Assembly: GCA_039808985.1 (NCBI GenBank) | Contig: JBDHUC010000002.1 | Span: 1 to 64,000 of the forward strand | Source of the DNA: SXRF01 sp039808985 | GTDB lineage: Bacteria; Pseudomonadota; Alphaproteobacteria; Rickettsiales; SXRF01 | Length of the DNA stretch: 64,000 nucleotides | Direction: 5' to 3' | Shown: one piece after another, positions 7,895 through 16,459 of the stretch | How positions within the stretch are numbered: position 1 is the stretch's first letter | How the letters are laid out: the number at the start of each line of letters is the position of its first letter | Made by a program: the position numbers and the translations under genes | The notes under the pieces: generated by a model | Told to the model about the DNA's origin: nothing | Seen by the model: only the letters and a program-made list of their open reading frames with translations | The model's database searches: none

Positions 7895-9089
7895 AAACCA
7901 CCTTCCCGCCGCTTGCTAAAATATCAATATAATCACTCCACTCCTGCATCATTTTCTTCCGTTCCTCCAAAAATTGGGCGCGATCATAAGCCGCATCCAC
8001 ATTATTTCTGTGCGCGTGAGCCAATTGCCTATCCACTACCTCATGGCGATAACCAAGATTTTCTTTAATAGCGCTCATGGCAAGAGCACGAAAACCATGC
8101 CCGGTCATTTTGCCTTTGTAACCCAATCTGCCAATAGCAAATAGAACGGTATTATTGCTCATAGGCGTTATGGGGCGTATCTGATTTGGAAATACCCACT
8201 TCCATTTTCCAGCGAGTTCTTTTTGTGCTTTCAATATCTCAATGGCTTGCTTAGAAAGCGGCACAATATGAGGTTTGCGCATTTTCATTCTCTCCGCTGG
8301 GATTTCCCATATACCCTGATCGAGATTGAACTCATCCCATGTCGCGTTAATTAATTCGGATGTTCTGGTAAAAGTAAGCATTAAAAGCCTGACAGCATGA
8401 CGGGTCTGCTGATAGATACGTGCGTCATTATTTTCGAGTGCGTGAAGGAATCCAGGCAATTCCTTTATATCAAAAGCAGCAAAATGGGTTTTCTTATATG
8501 GAACAAGAGCCCCACTTAAATCTGCAGCAGGATTACGTTCGGCAATACCGTTGGGAATTGCGTATTTGTATATTTTATTGCAAGTGCCCAAGCAGCGACG
8601 AGCCATTTCATGGGCACCACGTTTTTCAATTTTTTTGATAACCTCTAATAATTCCAAAGGCGTTATTTCGGCAATTGGCCTATTTCCAAGATGGGGAAAT
8701 ATATCGAGCTCGAGCCTATGCAGTATATTAAAGCTATAATAAGTAGACCATCGAACTTCATGGTCTTTATGCCAAGCCCTTGCTACTGCCTCAAATGTAT
8801 GGACAGAACGGAGCACTCGTTGCCGTTTTTGCTCCTTTTTCACGAAGCCTGGGTCATTTCCTGCGGTAACCTGTTTACGAGCTTCATCTCGTTTAGTGCG
8901 CGCATCTGCCAGCGAGACTTCTGGAAAAACACCCAATGCCAGACGCTTTTCTTTACCATTAAAACGATATTTTAAACGCCAATATTTTGAGCCGTTGGGC
9001 ATCACCTCCAAATACAGCCCCTTCTCATCAAACATCCTGTAGGATTTATTTTGCGGCTTGGCATTACGCACGGCAACAATCGTCAACAT
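7866..9089 (-). CDS. P4-type tyrosine integrase
   Basis: Site-specific recombinase that integrates and excises the tRNA-Asn island. It is 407 residues from the ATG at 9087-9089, which has AAGGG at good spacing; an upstream ATG at 9110 lacks one. The N-terminal DUF4102 arm-binding domain is recognisable (GLYLEVMPNGSKYWRLKYRF, ALGVFPEVSLADAR). The catalytic domain carries Arg in FTRTSELINATW, HGFR with the conserved His-x-x-Arg, LAHAH, and the nucleophilic Tyr in DAAYDRAQFLEER, with the family's usual MMQEWSDYID ending. All catalytic residues are present. The gene lies next to the intact tRNA, its probable target. Confidence 0.95.
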   Translation of the reverse strand: MLTIVAVRNAKPQNKSYRMFDEKGLYLEVMPNGSKYWRLKYRFNGKEKRLALGVFPEVSLADARTKRDEARKQVTAGNDPGFVKKEQKRQRVLRSVHTFEAVARAWHKDHEVRWSTYYSFNILHRLELDIFPHLGNRPIAEITPLELLEVIKKIEKRGAHEMARRCLGTCNKIYKYAIPNGIAERNPAADLSGALVPYKKTHFAAFDIKELPGFLHALENNDARIYQQTRHAVRLLMLTFTRTSELINATWDEFNLDQGIWEIPAERMKMRKPHIVPLSKQAIEILKAQKELAGKWKWVFPNQIRPITPMSNNTVLFAIGRLGYKGKMTGHGFRALAMSAIKENLGYRHEVVDRQLAHAHRNNVDAAYDRAQFLEERKKMMQEWSDYIDILASGGKVVYGNFKKHTA

Positions 9090-9170
9090 AGAGATACCCT
9101 TAAATTTCATTGCTACAGGTGATATTTTTTTGCTTTATAGCCACTTCATTGTGTAGAGGAAGTAAAAAAT

Positions 9171-9192
9171 ATATGCCCCGAATTATGCCCCT
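9171..9192 (+). repeat. TATGCCCC pair, candidate integrase arm sites (right)
   Basis: Two copies of TATGCCCC spaced by five bases, about 110 bp inside the right attachment repeat and just upstream of the integrase start. They match the pair at 6544-6566 in sequence and orientation. They are candidate arm-type integrase sites that could also let the integrase regulate its own promoter. Confidence 0.45.
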
Positions 9193-9300
9193 AAAACTTG
9201 GGGTTGTACACGGTCAAAAACGAATGCACGATGCTGGCAATGAATTTAATATAATTATGAAACAATCGATTAGGCGATTACACCAAAATAGTGCGTGACA

Positions 9301-9335
9301 TGGGCGATCAGGAAAGTGGCTCCGCGACCTGGATT
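9301..9335 (+). repeat. right attachment-site repeat of tRNA-Asn island
   Basis: Copy of the 34-35 bp direct repeat that includes the last 19 bases of tRNA-Asn including CCA (9317-9335) and 16 bp downstream of it (9301-9316). The intact tRNA continues beyond it, so the target gene was preserved on integration. Confidence 0.85.
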
Positions 9336-9391
9336 CGAACCAGGGACCGATCGATTAACAGTCGATTGCTCTACCGCTGAGCTATCGCGGA
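9317..9391 (-). tRNA. tRNA-Asn (GUU)
   Basis: Complete cloverleaf on the minus strand. The acceptor stem pairs TCCGCGA with TCGCGGA, the D arm is AGCTCAGCGGTAGAGC, the anticodon loop is CTGTTAA with anticodon GTT at 9357-9359, and the T arm is CTGGTTCGAATCCAG. CCA is encoded. It is the integration target of the island at 6453-9335. Confidence 0.97.
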
Positions 9392-9761
9392 ATGCCTTAA
9401 ATCCTTGATAAATTACCAAAGAGGCGTGTCTTATAGCAAATGTCTTTTTTTAATTCCAGTAAAAATATGCTAAAGACATAAACTTTATCAAAAACACAGA
9501 AAAATAGGGAAAAGCAATAGGGTTTCAAGATGGCAGATATTAGCCATGGGCATGTTCTGTCCCAGGCAGCTTAAGAGTATCCTTCCCAAGATTTTTGCTT
9601 TATACTCCAATTTGCCCTTGCAATATGCCAATCTATATGCAAATTAAAAGATTAGGCAGATTTTACCATTAATATCATTATCTTATGCTGCGTTGCAGCA
9701 AAATATATTTAAGGCTTAACAGCTAAACAACACGAATTAAAACTAGCAGGACGAAAAAAAC
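9392..9761. other. intergenic region upstream of tRNA-Asn and maeB
   Basis: 370 bp without a supported gene. It must hold the promoters for the leftward tRNA-Asn and the rightward maeB. I see AT-rich promoter-like stretches but no pair of boxes I would defend, and no recognisable riboswitch or repeat. Confidence 0.4.
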
Positions 9762-12077
9762 ATGAGTTACGAGAAAGAACCGATTACTGACGCAGAAGCA
9801 CTCGCCTATCACTCTGAAGGTCAACCGGGCAAAATTTCAATTTTGCCTACCAAACCGTTAATGACCCAGCGCGATCTTTCCCTTGGCTATTCACCTGGCG
9901 TTGCCATTCCCTGCCTGGAAATTCAGAAAGAACCGAACAAGGCTTATGATTACACATCACGCGGAAATTTCGTAGCCGTTATATCGAACGGGACTGCAGT
10001 GCTTGGCCTTGGCAACCTCGGGGCACTTGCTTCCAAGCCGGTTATGGAAGGAAAGGCCATCCTGTTTAAGCGTTTTGCTGATATTGACTGTATAGATATT
10101 GAGGTTGATACCACCAATGTTGATGAGTTCGTAAACTGCGTGAAATTGCTTGGCCCATCGTGGGGTGGAATCAACCTTGAGGATATTGCCGCGCCGGAAT
10201 GTTTTATCATCGAGCAGCGCCTGCGCGAATTAATGGATATACCCGTATTCCATGACGATCAGCATGGAACAGCGATAATCGTGGCCGCGGGGCTTATCAA
10301 TGCCGCGCATCTTACCGGACGCGAGCTTAAGGATATAAAAGTTGTAGTGCTGGGTGCTGGCTCGGCTGGTATCGCCTGCCTTGAGCTTATCAAGCGCATG
10401 GGTGTTAAACATGAAAACGCCTATCTGGTTGATAAAACCGGGGTGATATACGAAGGCCGCACGGAGGGAATGAACCAGTGGAAATCCGCACATGCCGTAA
10501 AAACTGATAAGCGCACCCTTGCTGATGCTATGAAAGGCGCTGATATGTTCATGGGGCTTGCCGGTAAAAATGCCGTTTCCAAGGAAATGGTTGCCACTAT
10601 GGCGAAAAACCCGATCATATTCGCAATGGCTAACCCTGACCCTGAAATTACGCCCGAAGATGTGCGCAGCGTACGCTCTGATGCTATCATAGCAACCGGA
10701 CGCTCGGATTATGCCAACCAGGTAAATAATGTTATGGGCTTCCCGTATATCTTCCGTGGCGCGCTTGATGTGCGCGCTTCCCAGATCAACGAAGATATGA
10801 AAGTTGCAGCGGCTGAAGCCCTGGCTGCACTTGCCCGTGAGGATGTGCCTGAGGAAGTTTCAGCGGCATATCGCGGCCGCAAGATGGAATTTGGCCCTGA
10901 TTATATCATCCCGGCTCCGTTCGACCCAAGGCTTATGACCACTGTTCCGGTAGCCGTTGCCAAGGCCGCTATGAAAACCGGCGTTGCGCGCAAGCCAATA
11001 GCTGACTTCAATGCATACAAGCAGGAGTTGGCAGCCCGCCGCGACCCAACAGCAAACTCAATGCAGCATATATTCGACAAGGTGCGCGAAAATCCACAGC
11101 GTATGATCTTTGCCGAAGGTGAGGAAGAAAAAATCATCCGTGCTGCCGTGCAATGGCGCGATAACGGCTATGGCGCGCCGATACTGGTTGGCCGCGTTGA
11201 ACGAATCCACGAGTTGATGAAAAAAATGAGCATCGCGGATTATAAGAATATTGAAATTGCCAATGCCGCAGTCAGCCCGAATGTTGAGGAGTATATAGAT
11301 TATTTATACCCACGCCTGCAACGCGCTGGCTATCTTTACCGCGATGTAGCCCGTATGGTAAAGAATGACCGCGATATTTTTGCATCCTGCATGTTGGCAA
11401 TGGGTCATGGGGATGCGCTGATAACAGGCCTCACCCGCAATTATACCGTTTCGCTCGATAATGTATCGCGTGTAATAAATACCAAGAAGGATGAATTCCT
11501 GTTTGGCGTATCCCTGGTTGTCGCTAAAGGAAAAACTATATTCTTCTCCGATACAACGGTGCAGGAGTTGCCAAGCCCTGAACAGCTTGCGCATATTGCT
11601 ATAAAAACCGCTGAAAAAGCCAGAAAAATGGGGCACCAGCCGCGTGTTGCGCTGCTCTCCTTCTCTACTTTCGGCAATCCTATCCGCGAAAAGTCTTTGC
11701 GTATCCGCGATGCTGTAAAAGTTCTTGATGGAATGAATGTCGATTTTGAATATGATGGAGAAATGTCAGCAAGCGTTGCGCTCAATAAGGAAATGATGAG
11801 CCTGTACCCGTTCTGCCGCCTGTCTGGACCTGCTAACGTGCTTATCATGCCTGCGCTGCATTCTGCGCATATTGCATCGCACATGCTGCAGGAACTCAGT
11901 GACGGCGTGACAATCGGCCCTGTTCTTATGGGACTTGAGCGCCCTGTGCAGATAATGCAGATGAACGCAACGCTTTCAGAAATCCTGAATCTTTGCGCTA
12001 TTACAGCAATGGAAGCTATCGAGGAAAAGAAATCGAAAGTAACCCCCATAGCCAAGGCAAAAAAAGCCAAGGCTTAA
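9762..12077 (+). CDS. maeB: NADP-dependent malic enzyme with phosphotransacetylase-like domain
   Basis: Decarboxylates malate to pyruvate with NADP+. It is 771 residues, the length of the large MaeB type. The malic enzyme part (about 1-430) shows YSPGVAIPC, VFHDDQHGTAIIVAAG and the nucleotide-binding VVLGAGSAGIACLELIKRMG. The C-terminal part (about 440-760) is a phosphotransacetylase-like domain (RMIFAEGEEEKIIRAA, LSFSTFGNP, GPVLMGL), which in the family is regulatory and senses acetyl-CoA rather than being catalytic. It ends in a short Lys-rich tail. With aceB 1.3 kb downstream it makes a malate/glyoxylate metabolic neighbourhood. Three small receiver-like genes lie between. Confidence 0.96.
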   Translation: MSYEKEPITDAEALAYHSEGQPGKISILPTKPLMTQRDLSLGYSPGVAIPCLEIQKEPNKAYDYTSRGNFVAVISNGTAVLGLGNLGALASKPVMEGKAILFKRFADIDCIDIEVDTTNVDEFVNCVKLLGPSWGGINLEDIAAPECFIIEQRLRELMDIPVFHDDQHGTAIIVAAGLINAAHLTGRELKDIKVVVLGAGSAGIACLELIKRMGVKHENAYLVDKTGVIYEGRTEGMNQWKSAHAVKTDKRTLADAMKGADMFMGLAGKNAVSKEMVATMAKNPIIFAMANPDPEITPEDVRSVRSDAIIATGRSDYANQVNNVMGFPYIFRGALDVRASQINEDMKVAAAEALAALAREDVPEEVSAAYRGRKMEFGPDYIIPAPFDPRLMTTVPVAVAKAAMKTGVARKPIADFNAYKQELAARRDPTANSMQHIFDKVRENPQRMIFAEGEEEKIIRAAVQWRDNGYGAPILVGRVERIHELMKKMSIADYKNIEIANAAVSPNVEEYIDYLYPRLQRAGYLYRDVARMVKNDRDIFASCMLAMGHGDALITGLTRNYTVSLDNVSRVINTKKDEFLFGVSLVVAKGKTIFFSDTTVQELPSPEQLAHIAIKTAEKARKMGHQPRVALLSFSTFGNPIREKSLRIRDAVKVLDGMNVDFEYDGEMSASVALNKEMMSLYPFCRLSGPANVLIMPALHSAHIASHMLQELSDGVTIGPVLMGLERPVQIMQMNATLSEILNLCAITAMEAIEEKKSKVTPIAKAKKAKA

Positions 12078-12089
12078 GCAGGGATATTT

Positions 12090-12404
12090 ATGGCAGAAGA
12101 TAAAAAACTTATCTGGCTGGTAAATCCGGTTGCTGGTGCCAGGCTTGAGCAGAAAAATGCTCTGGCCGCCAGCGGCCAATTTCGCTTTACTGAATTATAT
12201 TCTGACAATGAAGCTGTAAGCAAATTGAGGGAAGGCATAGAAAAGCCCGGCCTTATAATCTCCAGCTCAAATATACTGGAGAAAATGAGCAATATTCCGG
12301 TTATCAATGCATCAGGGATGGACATGAAAGATCTGCAGGCAAAAGTTGAGGAAAAATTGTCGTCTGGAATTTATGCTGGCAGTGCACAAGGAAGGGCAAG
12401 GTAG
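12090..12404 (+). CDS. degenerate receiver-like protein
   Basis: 104 residues, 12 bp after maeB and probably co-transcribed. It aligns by eye with the two receiver proteins that follow: KLIWLVNP corresponds to KLVWVVDD, and GLIISSSN to ALIITDND. The acidic pair and the phospho-accepting Asp are therefore replaced by Asn-Pro and Ser, so it cannot be phosphorylated in the usual way. It ends in a Lys/Glu-rich helix. It may be a pseudo-receiver that titrates partners, or a decaying duplicate. The homology is inferred from its position and the shared N-terminal pattern. Confidence 0.6.
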   Translation: MAEDKKLIWLVNPVAGARLEQKNALAASGQFRFTELYSDNEAVSKLREGIEKPGLIISSSNILEKMSNIPVINASGMDMKDLQAKVEEKLSSGIYAGSAQGRAR

Positions 12405-12505
12405 CCTCATGGAAGAAGGTTAAGAAACCAATCTGGATTGCTGATGATTCTGACTCTATAAATATTGTTAAGATAAACTTATAAACCAATTGAAAAAGGA
12501 ATTAT

Positions 12506-12874
12506 ATGCTAAGCGCAAAGAAACTTGTATGGGTGGTTGATGATGAGCAGTCGATACTGGCCGCAGTAAAAGAGCGCCTCGAATCGAATGATTTTAATGC
12601 TGCCACATTTACAACAGCAGAAGATGCTGTGAAAGCATTATCCCGTGGCGAAGGCCTGCCTGCCCTTATCATAACCGATAATGACACCAAAAGCAGCATG
12701 ACCGGAATGGATGTTATCCAGAGCGCGGTATATAAAAAAGTCCCGGTTATCATCCAGGCGGTAAACGATATATCAACCAAGGTACAATCCAGCGGTGCTT
12801 ATGGCTACGTCCCTAAAACCGGGGATTACCGCGCGCTGATGATAATGGTGAACCAGGCAATCGGCGGAAAGTGA
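12506..12874 (+). CDS. single-domain response regulator
   Basis: CheY-like receiver of 122 residues with no output domain. The acidic pair Asp12-Asp13 (WVVDDE), the probable phospho-acceptor Asp58 (IITDND) and the conserved Lys104 (YVPKTGD) are visible. The usual Ser/Thr after beta-4 appears replaced (VIIQAVND), so switching may be atypical. The start has AAAAGGA upstream. It is followed after two bases by another receiver gene, and no histidine kinase is nearby. It probably acts by protein-protein contact within a phosphorelay. Confidence 0.85.
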   Translation: MLSAKKLVWVVDDEQSILAAVKERLESNDFNAATFTTAEDAVKALSRGEGLPALIITDNDTKSSMTGMDVIQSAVYKKVPVIIQAVNDISTKVQSSGAYGYVPKTGDYRALMIMVNQAIGGK

Positions 12875-12876
12875 TT

Positions 12877-13269
12877 ATGTCAAATGCAAGAAAACATATT
12901 TTGCTTGTTGAGGATAATGAAGACCAGAGCATGATAATGGAAGCGCGTCTTAATAAATGGGGATATGATTGCACTTTAAAGAAAAGTGCTGACGATGCAC
13001 TGGCATACCTTCAAGAAAACAAGCCAGACCTTATTATAACTGATTATGATACGAATAGTAAAAATACAGGAATCGACGTAATCAAAAAAGCAAAAACCCA
13101 TAATATTCCTGTAATTATGCATTCAAATTCCAGTGTAAAAAATGAGGCTATATCAGCAGGCGCCAAATTTTTCCTTGAGAAAACCTGCGATAAGGAAATT
13201 ATCCAGAAAAAAATCCAGGAAGTAATTGCCATGGGTGGTCTTGAGGAACCAGGCGGCAGAACAAGATAG
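12877..13269 (+). CDS. single-domain response regulator
   Basis: CheY-like receiver of about 130 residues. I take the ATG at 12877 rather than the in-frame GTG at 12871, because GGCGGAAAG lies at a suitable distance. It has LLVEDNEDQ (acidic pair), LIITDYDT (phospho-acceptor Asp), a Ser-rich beta-4 end (IMHSNSS) and FLEKTCD (conserved Lys). It shares the same unusual Asp-x-Asp-Thr acceptor context with the protein encoded just upstream, so the pair arose by duplication. No output domain; partner unknown. Confidence 0.85.
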   Translation: MSNARKHILLVEDNEDQSMIMEARLNKWGYDCTLKKSADDALAYLQENKPDLIITDYDTNSKNTGIDVIKKAKTHNIPVIMHSNSSVKNEAISAGAKFFLEKTCDKEIIQKKIQEVIAMGGLEEPGGRTR

Positions 13270-13342
13270 ACAATTTATATCTTTTGGTGGATAAACGAAT
13301 AAGCATTCGCTTATTTTGAACATCCATTCTATCGAGATTAAA

Positions 13343-14899
13343 ATGACACTTTCTATCGCAGCCTCCCTTCCCCCAGAATACCAGCTTATCCTTACACCGG
13401 AAGTACAGGATTTCGTATCCCGCCTTGCCGGGAAATTTACTGCGCGCAAGGATGAATTGCTGGCAAAGCGAGTTGCAAGACAGAAACGCATTGATGAAGG
13501 AGAACTACCTGACTTCCTGCCGGAAACTGCAAATATACGCGCTGGCGACTGGAAGGTTGCCCCCATCCCTCCCCCGCTGCTTGACCGCCGCGTGGAAATC
13601 ACCGGGCCGGTTGAACGCAAGATGATAATAAACGCGCTGAATTCAGGCGCAAAGGTTTTCATGGCCGATTTTGAGGATTCTCTTACCCCAGCATGGGATT
13701 CGGTAATGGAAGGCCAGATAAACCTGCGCGATTATGTGGATGGAACAATATCCTACACAAGCCCCGAAGGTAAAATATATACGCTCAATGACACAATCGC
13801 CACCCTGATCGTGCGTCCGCGCGGCTGGCATCTTGTCGAAAAACATGTGCTGCTTGATGGCAAGCCGATAGCCGGGGCATTCATGGATTTCGGTATTTAT
13901 TTTTACCTGAATGCAAAAAAACTTCTGGCACGCGGGCTGGGGCCATATTTCTACCTGCCGAAGCTTGAAAGCCACGAAGAAGCAGCTTTGTGGGCGGATA
14001 TTTTTGCGTTTTCCGAAAAAGAGCTGGGGCTGCCAACCGGAACGATAAAAGCCACTGTGCTTATTGAAACCATCGTTGCGGCTTTCGAGATGGATGAAAT
14101 TTTATACGCTCTGAAAGATTATTGCGTTGGCCTTAATTGTGGACGCTGGGATTATATTTTCAGCTTCATCAAAAAATTCAATAAGCGCGGTGATTTTGTG
14201 CTGCCTGACCGCGCAGCAGTTACCATGACCACGCATTTCCTGCGCACCTATTCCCTGCTGCTTATCCAGACCACCCACAAGCGCGGGGCATTTGCAATGG
14301 GCGGGATGAGCGCGTTCATACCAGTTAAGAATGATGAAGCCGCCAATGAAAAAGCCTTCGCCATGGTCCGCGCCGACAAAGAACGCGAGGCAGGTGATGG
14401 GCATGATGGCACATGGGTGGCGCATCCCGGGCTGGTTCCGGTTGCCATGGAGGTTTTCAACCGCCTGATGCCAACGCCAAACCAGGTTTCGCGCCAACGT
14501 CCTGATGTGAATGTTTCAGCTTCTGACCTTCTTACCGTGCCGGAGGGCGCGATCACCGAAGCAGGCCTGCGCAATAACATAAGCGTATCTGTGCAATACC
14601 TCGCCTCATGGCTGGCTGGCAATGGCTGCGTGCCGATTTTCAACCTGATGGAAGATGCCGCAACTGCTGAAATTGCCCGTTCGCAGATATGGCAGTGGAT
14701 ACACCATGACAAAGGCACTCTTTCCGATGGCCGCGCCGTTACCGTTTCCCTGTTTGAACAGTTGCTGGCGGAAGAAATGGAAAAATTGCCAAAAACCGGC
14801 CTGCCTTATGATAAAGCCGCAAAGATGGTGGCAGACCTTGTATCATCGAAGGAATTTACAGAATTCCTGACCCTGCCTGGATATGAGCAGATAAGTTAG
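13343..14899 (+). CDS. aceB: malate synthase A
   Basis: Condenses glyoxylate with acetyl-CoA to malate, the second step of the glyoxylate shunt. The start at 13343 (MTLSIAASLPPEYQ) gives 518 residues, near the 530 of type A enzymes; an upstream in-frame TTG adds nine residues without support. Family landmarks are VFMADFEDSLTPAW, LIVRPRGWHLVEKH, LNCGRWDYIFSF and GAFAMGGMSAFIP, followed by the C-terminal NLMEDAATAEIARSQIWQW. Isocitrate lyase, the partner enzyme, is not in the window. The neighbouring maeB suggests a shared role in C4/C2 metabolism. Confidence 0.95.
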   Translation: MTLSIAASLPPEYQLILTPEVQDFVSRLAGKFTARKDELLAKRVARQKRIDEGELPDFLPETANIRAGDWKVAPIPPPLLDRRVEITGPVERKMIINALNSGAKVFMADFEDSLTPAWDSVMEGQINLRDYVDGTISYTSPEGKIYTLNDTIATLIVRPRGWHLVEKHVLLDGKPIAGAFMDFGIYFYLNAKKLLARGLGPYFYLPKLESHEEAALWADIFAFSEKELGLPTGTIKATVLIETIVAAFEMDEILYALKDYCVGLNCGRWDYIFSFIKKFNKRGDFVLPDRAAVTMTTHFLRTYSLLLIQTTHKRGAFAMGGMSAFIPVKNDEAANEKAFAMVRADKEREAGDGHDGTWVAHPGLVPVAMEVFNRLMPTPNQVSRQRPDVNVSASDLLTVPEGAITEAGLRNNISVSVQYLASWLAGNGCVPIFNLMEDAATAEIARSQIWQWIHHDKGTLSDGRAVTVSLFEQLLAEEMEKLPKTGLPYDKAAKMVADLVSSKEFTEFLTLPGYEQIS

Positions 14900-14907
14900 T
14901 TATTGCC

Positions 14908-15045
14908 GTCATCCTGCGAAATTCGCAAGAATTTGCGCAGGATCTCGAACCTATTGATACAGATCCTGTGCTCTCGCTACGCTCCTCACAGGATGACAAA
15001 GAGCTGTCGCCCCGCACTTGTTGCGGGGTCTGGGCTTTTACAGGC
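14908..15045. repeat. palindromic repeat, GTCAT...ATGAC family, plus adjacent GC hairpin
   Basis: An element from 14908 to 14997 begins GTCATCCTGCG and ends CACAGGATGAC. Nested stems sit inside it: a TGCG/CGCA arm at the left, and CCTGTG/CACAGG around a GC-rich loop at the right. The same design recurs at 37691-37779 and 41018-41095, with a fragment at 21392-21431. It is followed by a second hairpin, CCCCGCA/TGCGGGG, at 15010-15028. This is a dispersed non-coding palindrome of the REP type that may also help terminate aceB transcription. Confidence 0.75.
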
Positions 15046-15211
15046 ATAATAAGCTGGATAAACCAACGCCGATCACAAATATATATTATAAATCAATACA
15101 TTGATTTATAATAGCCATGGCGCAATCTTAACCATAATGTAACAATATTATTAAATTAATCATGCTAATATTACTAATGGTTATTATCGTAATTAATATA
15201 TGTGAGGAATT

Positions 15212-15493
15212 ATGTCTGGTCAACCGTCTGTAAATACCCCTAAATATAATGAGTTAAGCCAACTGGAAAGGATGGCTATTGATCATACGATAAAACAAAA
15301 TCGGATATATGAAACAGGAGATAAGCACCAACCAATTAATTCCGATAAAATGATAGCAAATGCAAGGGAAGATCTGGCAAAATCACCGCAAGAAATTATT
15401 GATCATATCGTAAAAAGATACCAGGATTATAAGAGAAATAATCCAAGAAGCTTAGACTCGCAGCAAGAAGCTAGCAGTATTCACAGTAGATAA
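15212..15493 (+). CDS. hypothetical protein, paralogue of next gene
   Basis: 93-residue hydrophilic protein of unknown family. GTGAGGA precedes the ATG. The N-terminal half, YNELSQLERMAIDHTIKQN, matches YDGLSSLEKAAINHDVQKH in the adjacent gene, and both share a following helix ending in a Val-x-x-Tyr pattern (DHIVKRYQDY versus NELVDKYQLD). The two therefore arose by tandem duplication. No signal or membrane segment. The AT-rich upstream 140 bp probably hold the promoter. Function unknown. Confidence 0.65.
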   Translation: MSGQPSVNTPKYNELSQLERMAIDHTIKQNRIYETGDKHQPINSDKMIANAREDLAKSPQEIIDHIVKRYQDYKRNNPRSLDSQQEASSIHSR

Positions 15494-15503
15494 TGATAAA
15501 TTT

Positions 15504-15836
15504 ATGGCAGAAAAAAGCGCAACCCCAACATATGATGGATTATCCAGTTTGGAAAAGGCGGCTATTAACCATGATGTTCAAAAGCATCTGCAACTTGAAC
15601 GTTCTGTAAAAAACCCACTCCCAGATCTATATCTCGAAGCATGGGTAGATAATGGACGCGAAAGCCGGGCACTCGGATCAAAAGAATCTATTAATGAACT
15701 TGTAGATAAATACCAGTTAGATATAGCAAAAAGCAAAGCTTCGGGTGGCTTAAACGGAGTTTCTGGCGGCTCTGATGTCGCAGAACATACTGCCCATCCT
15801 GTAGTTGACGGGAAAATTGTGCAGCGTGGAAGATAA
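15504..15836 (+). CDS. hypothetical protein, paralogue of preceding gene
   Basis: 110-residue soluble protein paired with the gene 10 bp upstream. It shares the LSSLEKAAINHDV motif and the central helix. It has a longer C-terminal tail rich in Gly, Ser and His (about residues 75-110) that looks unstructured. The tandem pair is probably co-transcribed. I do not recognise the family. Confidence 0.65.
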   Translation: MAEKSATPTYDGLSSLEKAAINHDVQKHLQLERSVKNPLPDLYLEAWVDNGRESRALGSKESINELVDKYQLDIAKSKASGGLNGVSGGSDVAEHTAHPVVDGKIVQRGR

Positions 15837-15904
15837 GCAAAAAGCAATCCGCCAGCCCACGCGATGAGCGCCGGGTGGTAGAGTTTATCACATGCCCTCA
15901 CCAC

Positions 15905-15929
15905 TTCCCTCTCCCGGCGGGAGAGGGAA
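15905..15929. repeat. REP-like hairpin CCCTCTCCC/GGGAGAGGG
   Basis: Near-perfect palindrome with the arms TTCCCTCTCCC and GGGAGAGGGAA and a three-base loop. It is preceded by CCCTCAC, a sequence context seen as a dispersed element in many proteobacterial genomes. It lies nine bases after the pagL stop, so it can protect or terminate that transcript, although no T tract follows. Confidence 0.7.
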
Positions 15930-15937
15930 TTAAGCCT

Positions 15938-16459
15938 TTACCTGAAATTATCAAGCGGGATGGAGTAAGTGACCAGCGCTGTTTCTGAGCCTGGGTTATG
16001 CCCATAAATGCTGGCGTTAGAGATATGGTTGAAGGCAATACCGATGCGCTGGGCATTTGGAAGCTGGTATGCAAGCTCGATCCCTGAGCGAAACTCGATT
16101 GCACCGCCAAGATTCTTGCCATCGCCCTTATGATAAAGCCCGGCGGCGAAGTTTGGAATTAAATAAAGCTGGTCTTTGATAAGCTCGGCATCCCAGTTAA
16201 GCCCGGCATAGCCATAAATAGAACCATCGGTGGTAACGTTCACGCCAAACATAGGGCGGATAGCATATTGCAACGGACGGGCGCGATATTCAGCACCGAA
16301 CTGAACAGCATTATAATCATTGCGGATAACATCGAAATAACCGATATAGCCGGTTACATAATCTTTTTTGTCTTCAACTGCCTGTGCGGCTGAAGCCAGT
16401 GACAGAAACGCGGTTGCCAGTGCAACCCCAGTATATTTTACCATACGCGCAAAACTCAT
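15938..16459 (-). CDS. pagL: PagL-like lipid A 3-O-deacylase
   Basis: Outer membrane beta-barrel enzyme that removes an acyl chain from lipid A. The 173 residues begin with a clear signal peptide (cleavage probably after AQA near residue 27). Alternating hydrophobic strands follow, and the C-terminus carries the catalytic signature FNHISNASIYGHNPGSE, which contains the His-Ser pair and the downstream Glu of PagL. The protein ends in an aromatic-containing strand (DNFR), roughly as outer-membrane proteins do. GGAGT before the first ATG supports the start. The gene stands alone, facing the HIG1/pduO pair. Confidence 0.88.
   Translation of the reverse strand: MSFARMVKYTGVALATAFLSLASAAQAVEDKKDYVTGYIGYFDVIRNDYNAVQFGAEYRARPLQYAIRPMFGVNVTTDGSIYGYAGLNWDAELIKDQLYLIPNFAAGLYHKGDGKNLGGAIEFRSGIELAYQLPNAQRIGIAFNHISNASIYGHNPGSETALVTYSIPLDNFR

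Larger units (their letters stand above)
6453..9335. mobile_element. mini genomic island integrated at tRNA-Asn
   Basis: A 2.9 kb segment bounded by a 34-35 bp imperfect direct repeat of the tRNA-Asn 3' end. It carries a P4-family tyrosine integrase next to the intact tRNA, plus two plus-strand and one minus-strand small cargo genes. No replication, packaging or conjugation genes are present, so it is either a very small island or a remnant. The interior is clearly more AT-rich than the backbone, which supports acquisition by transfer. The left repeat has diverged, so excision may be impaired. Confidence 0.82.
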
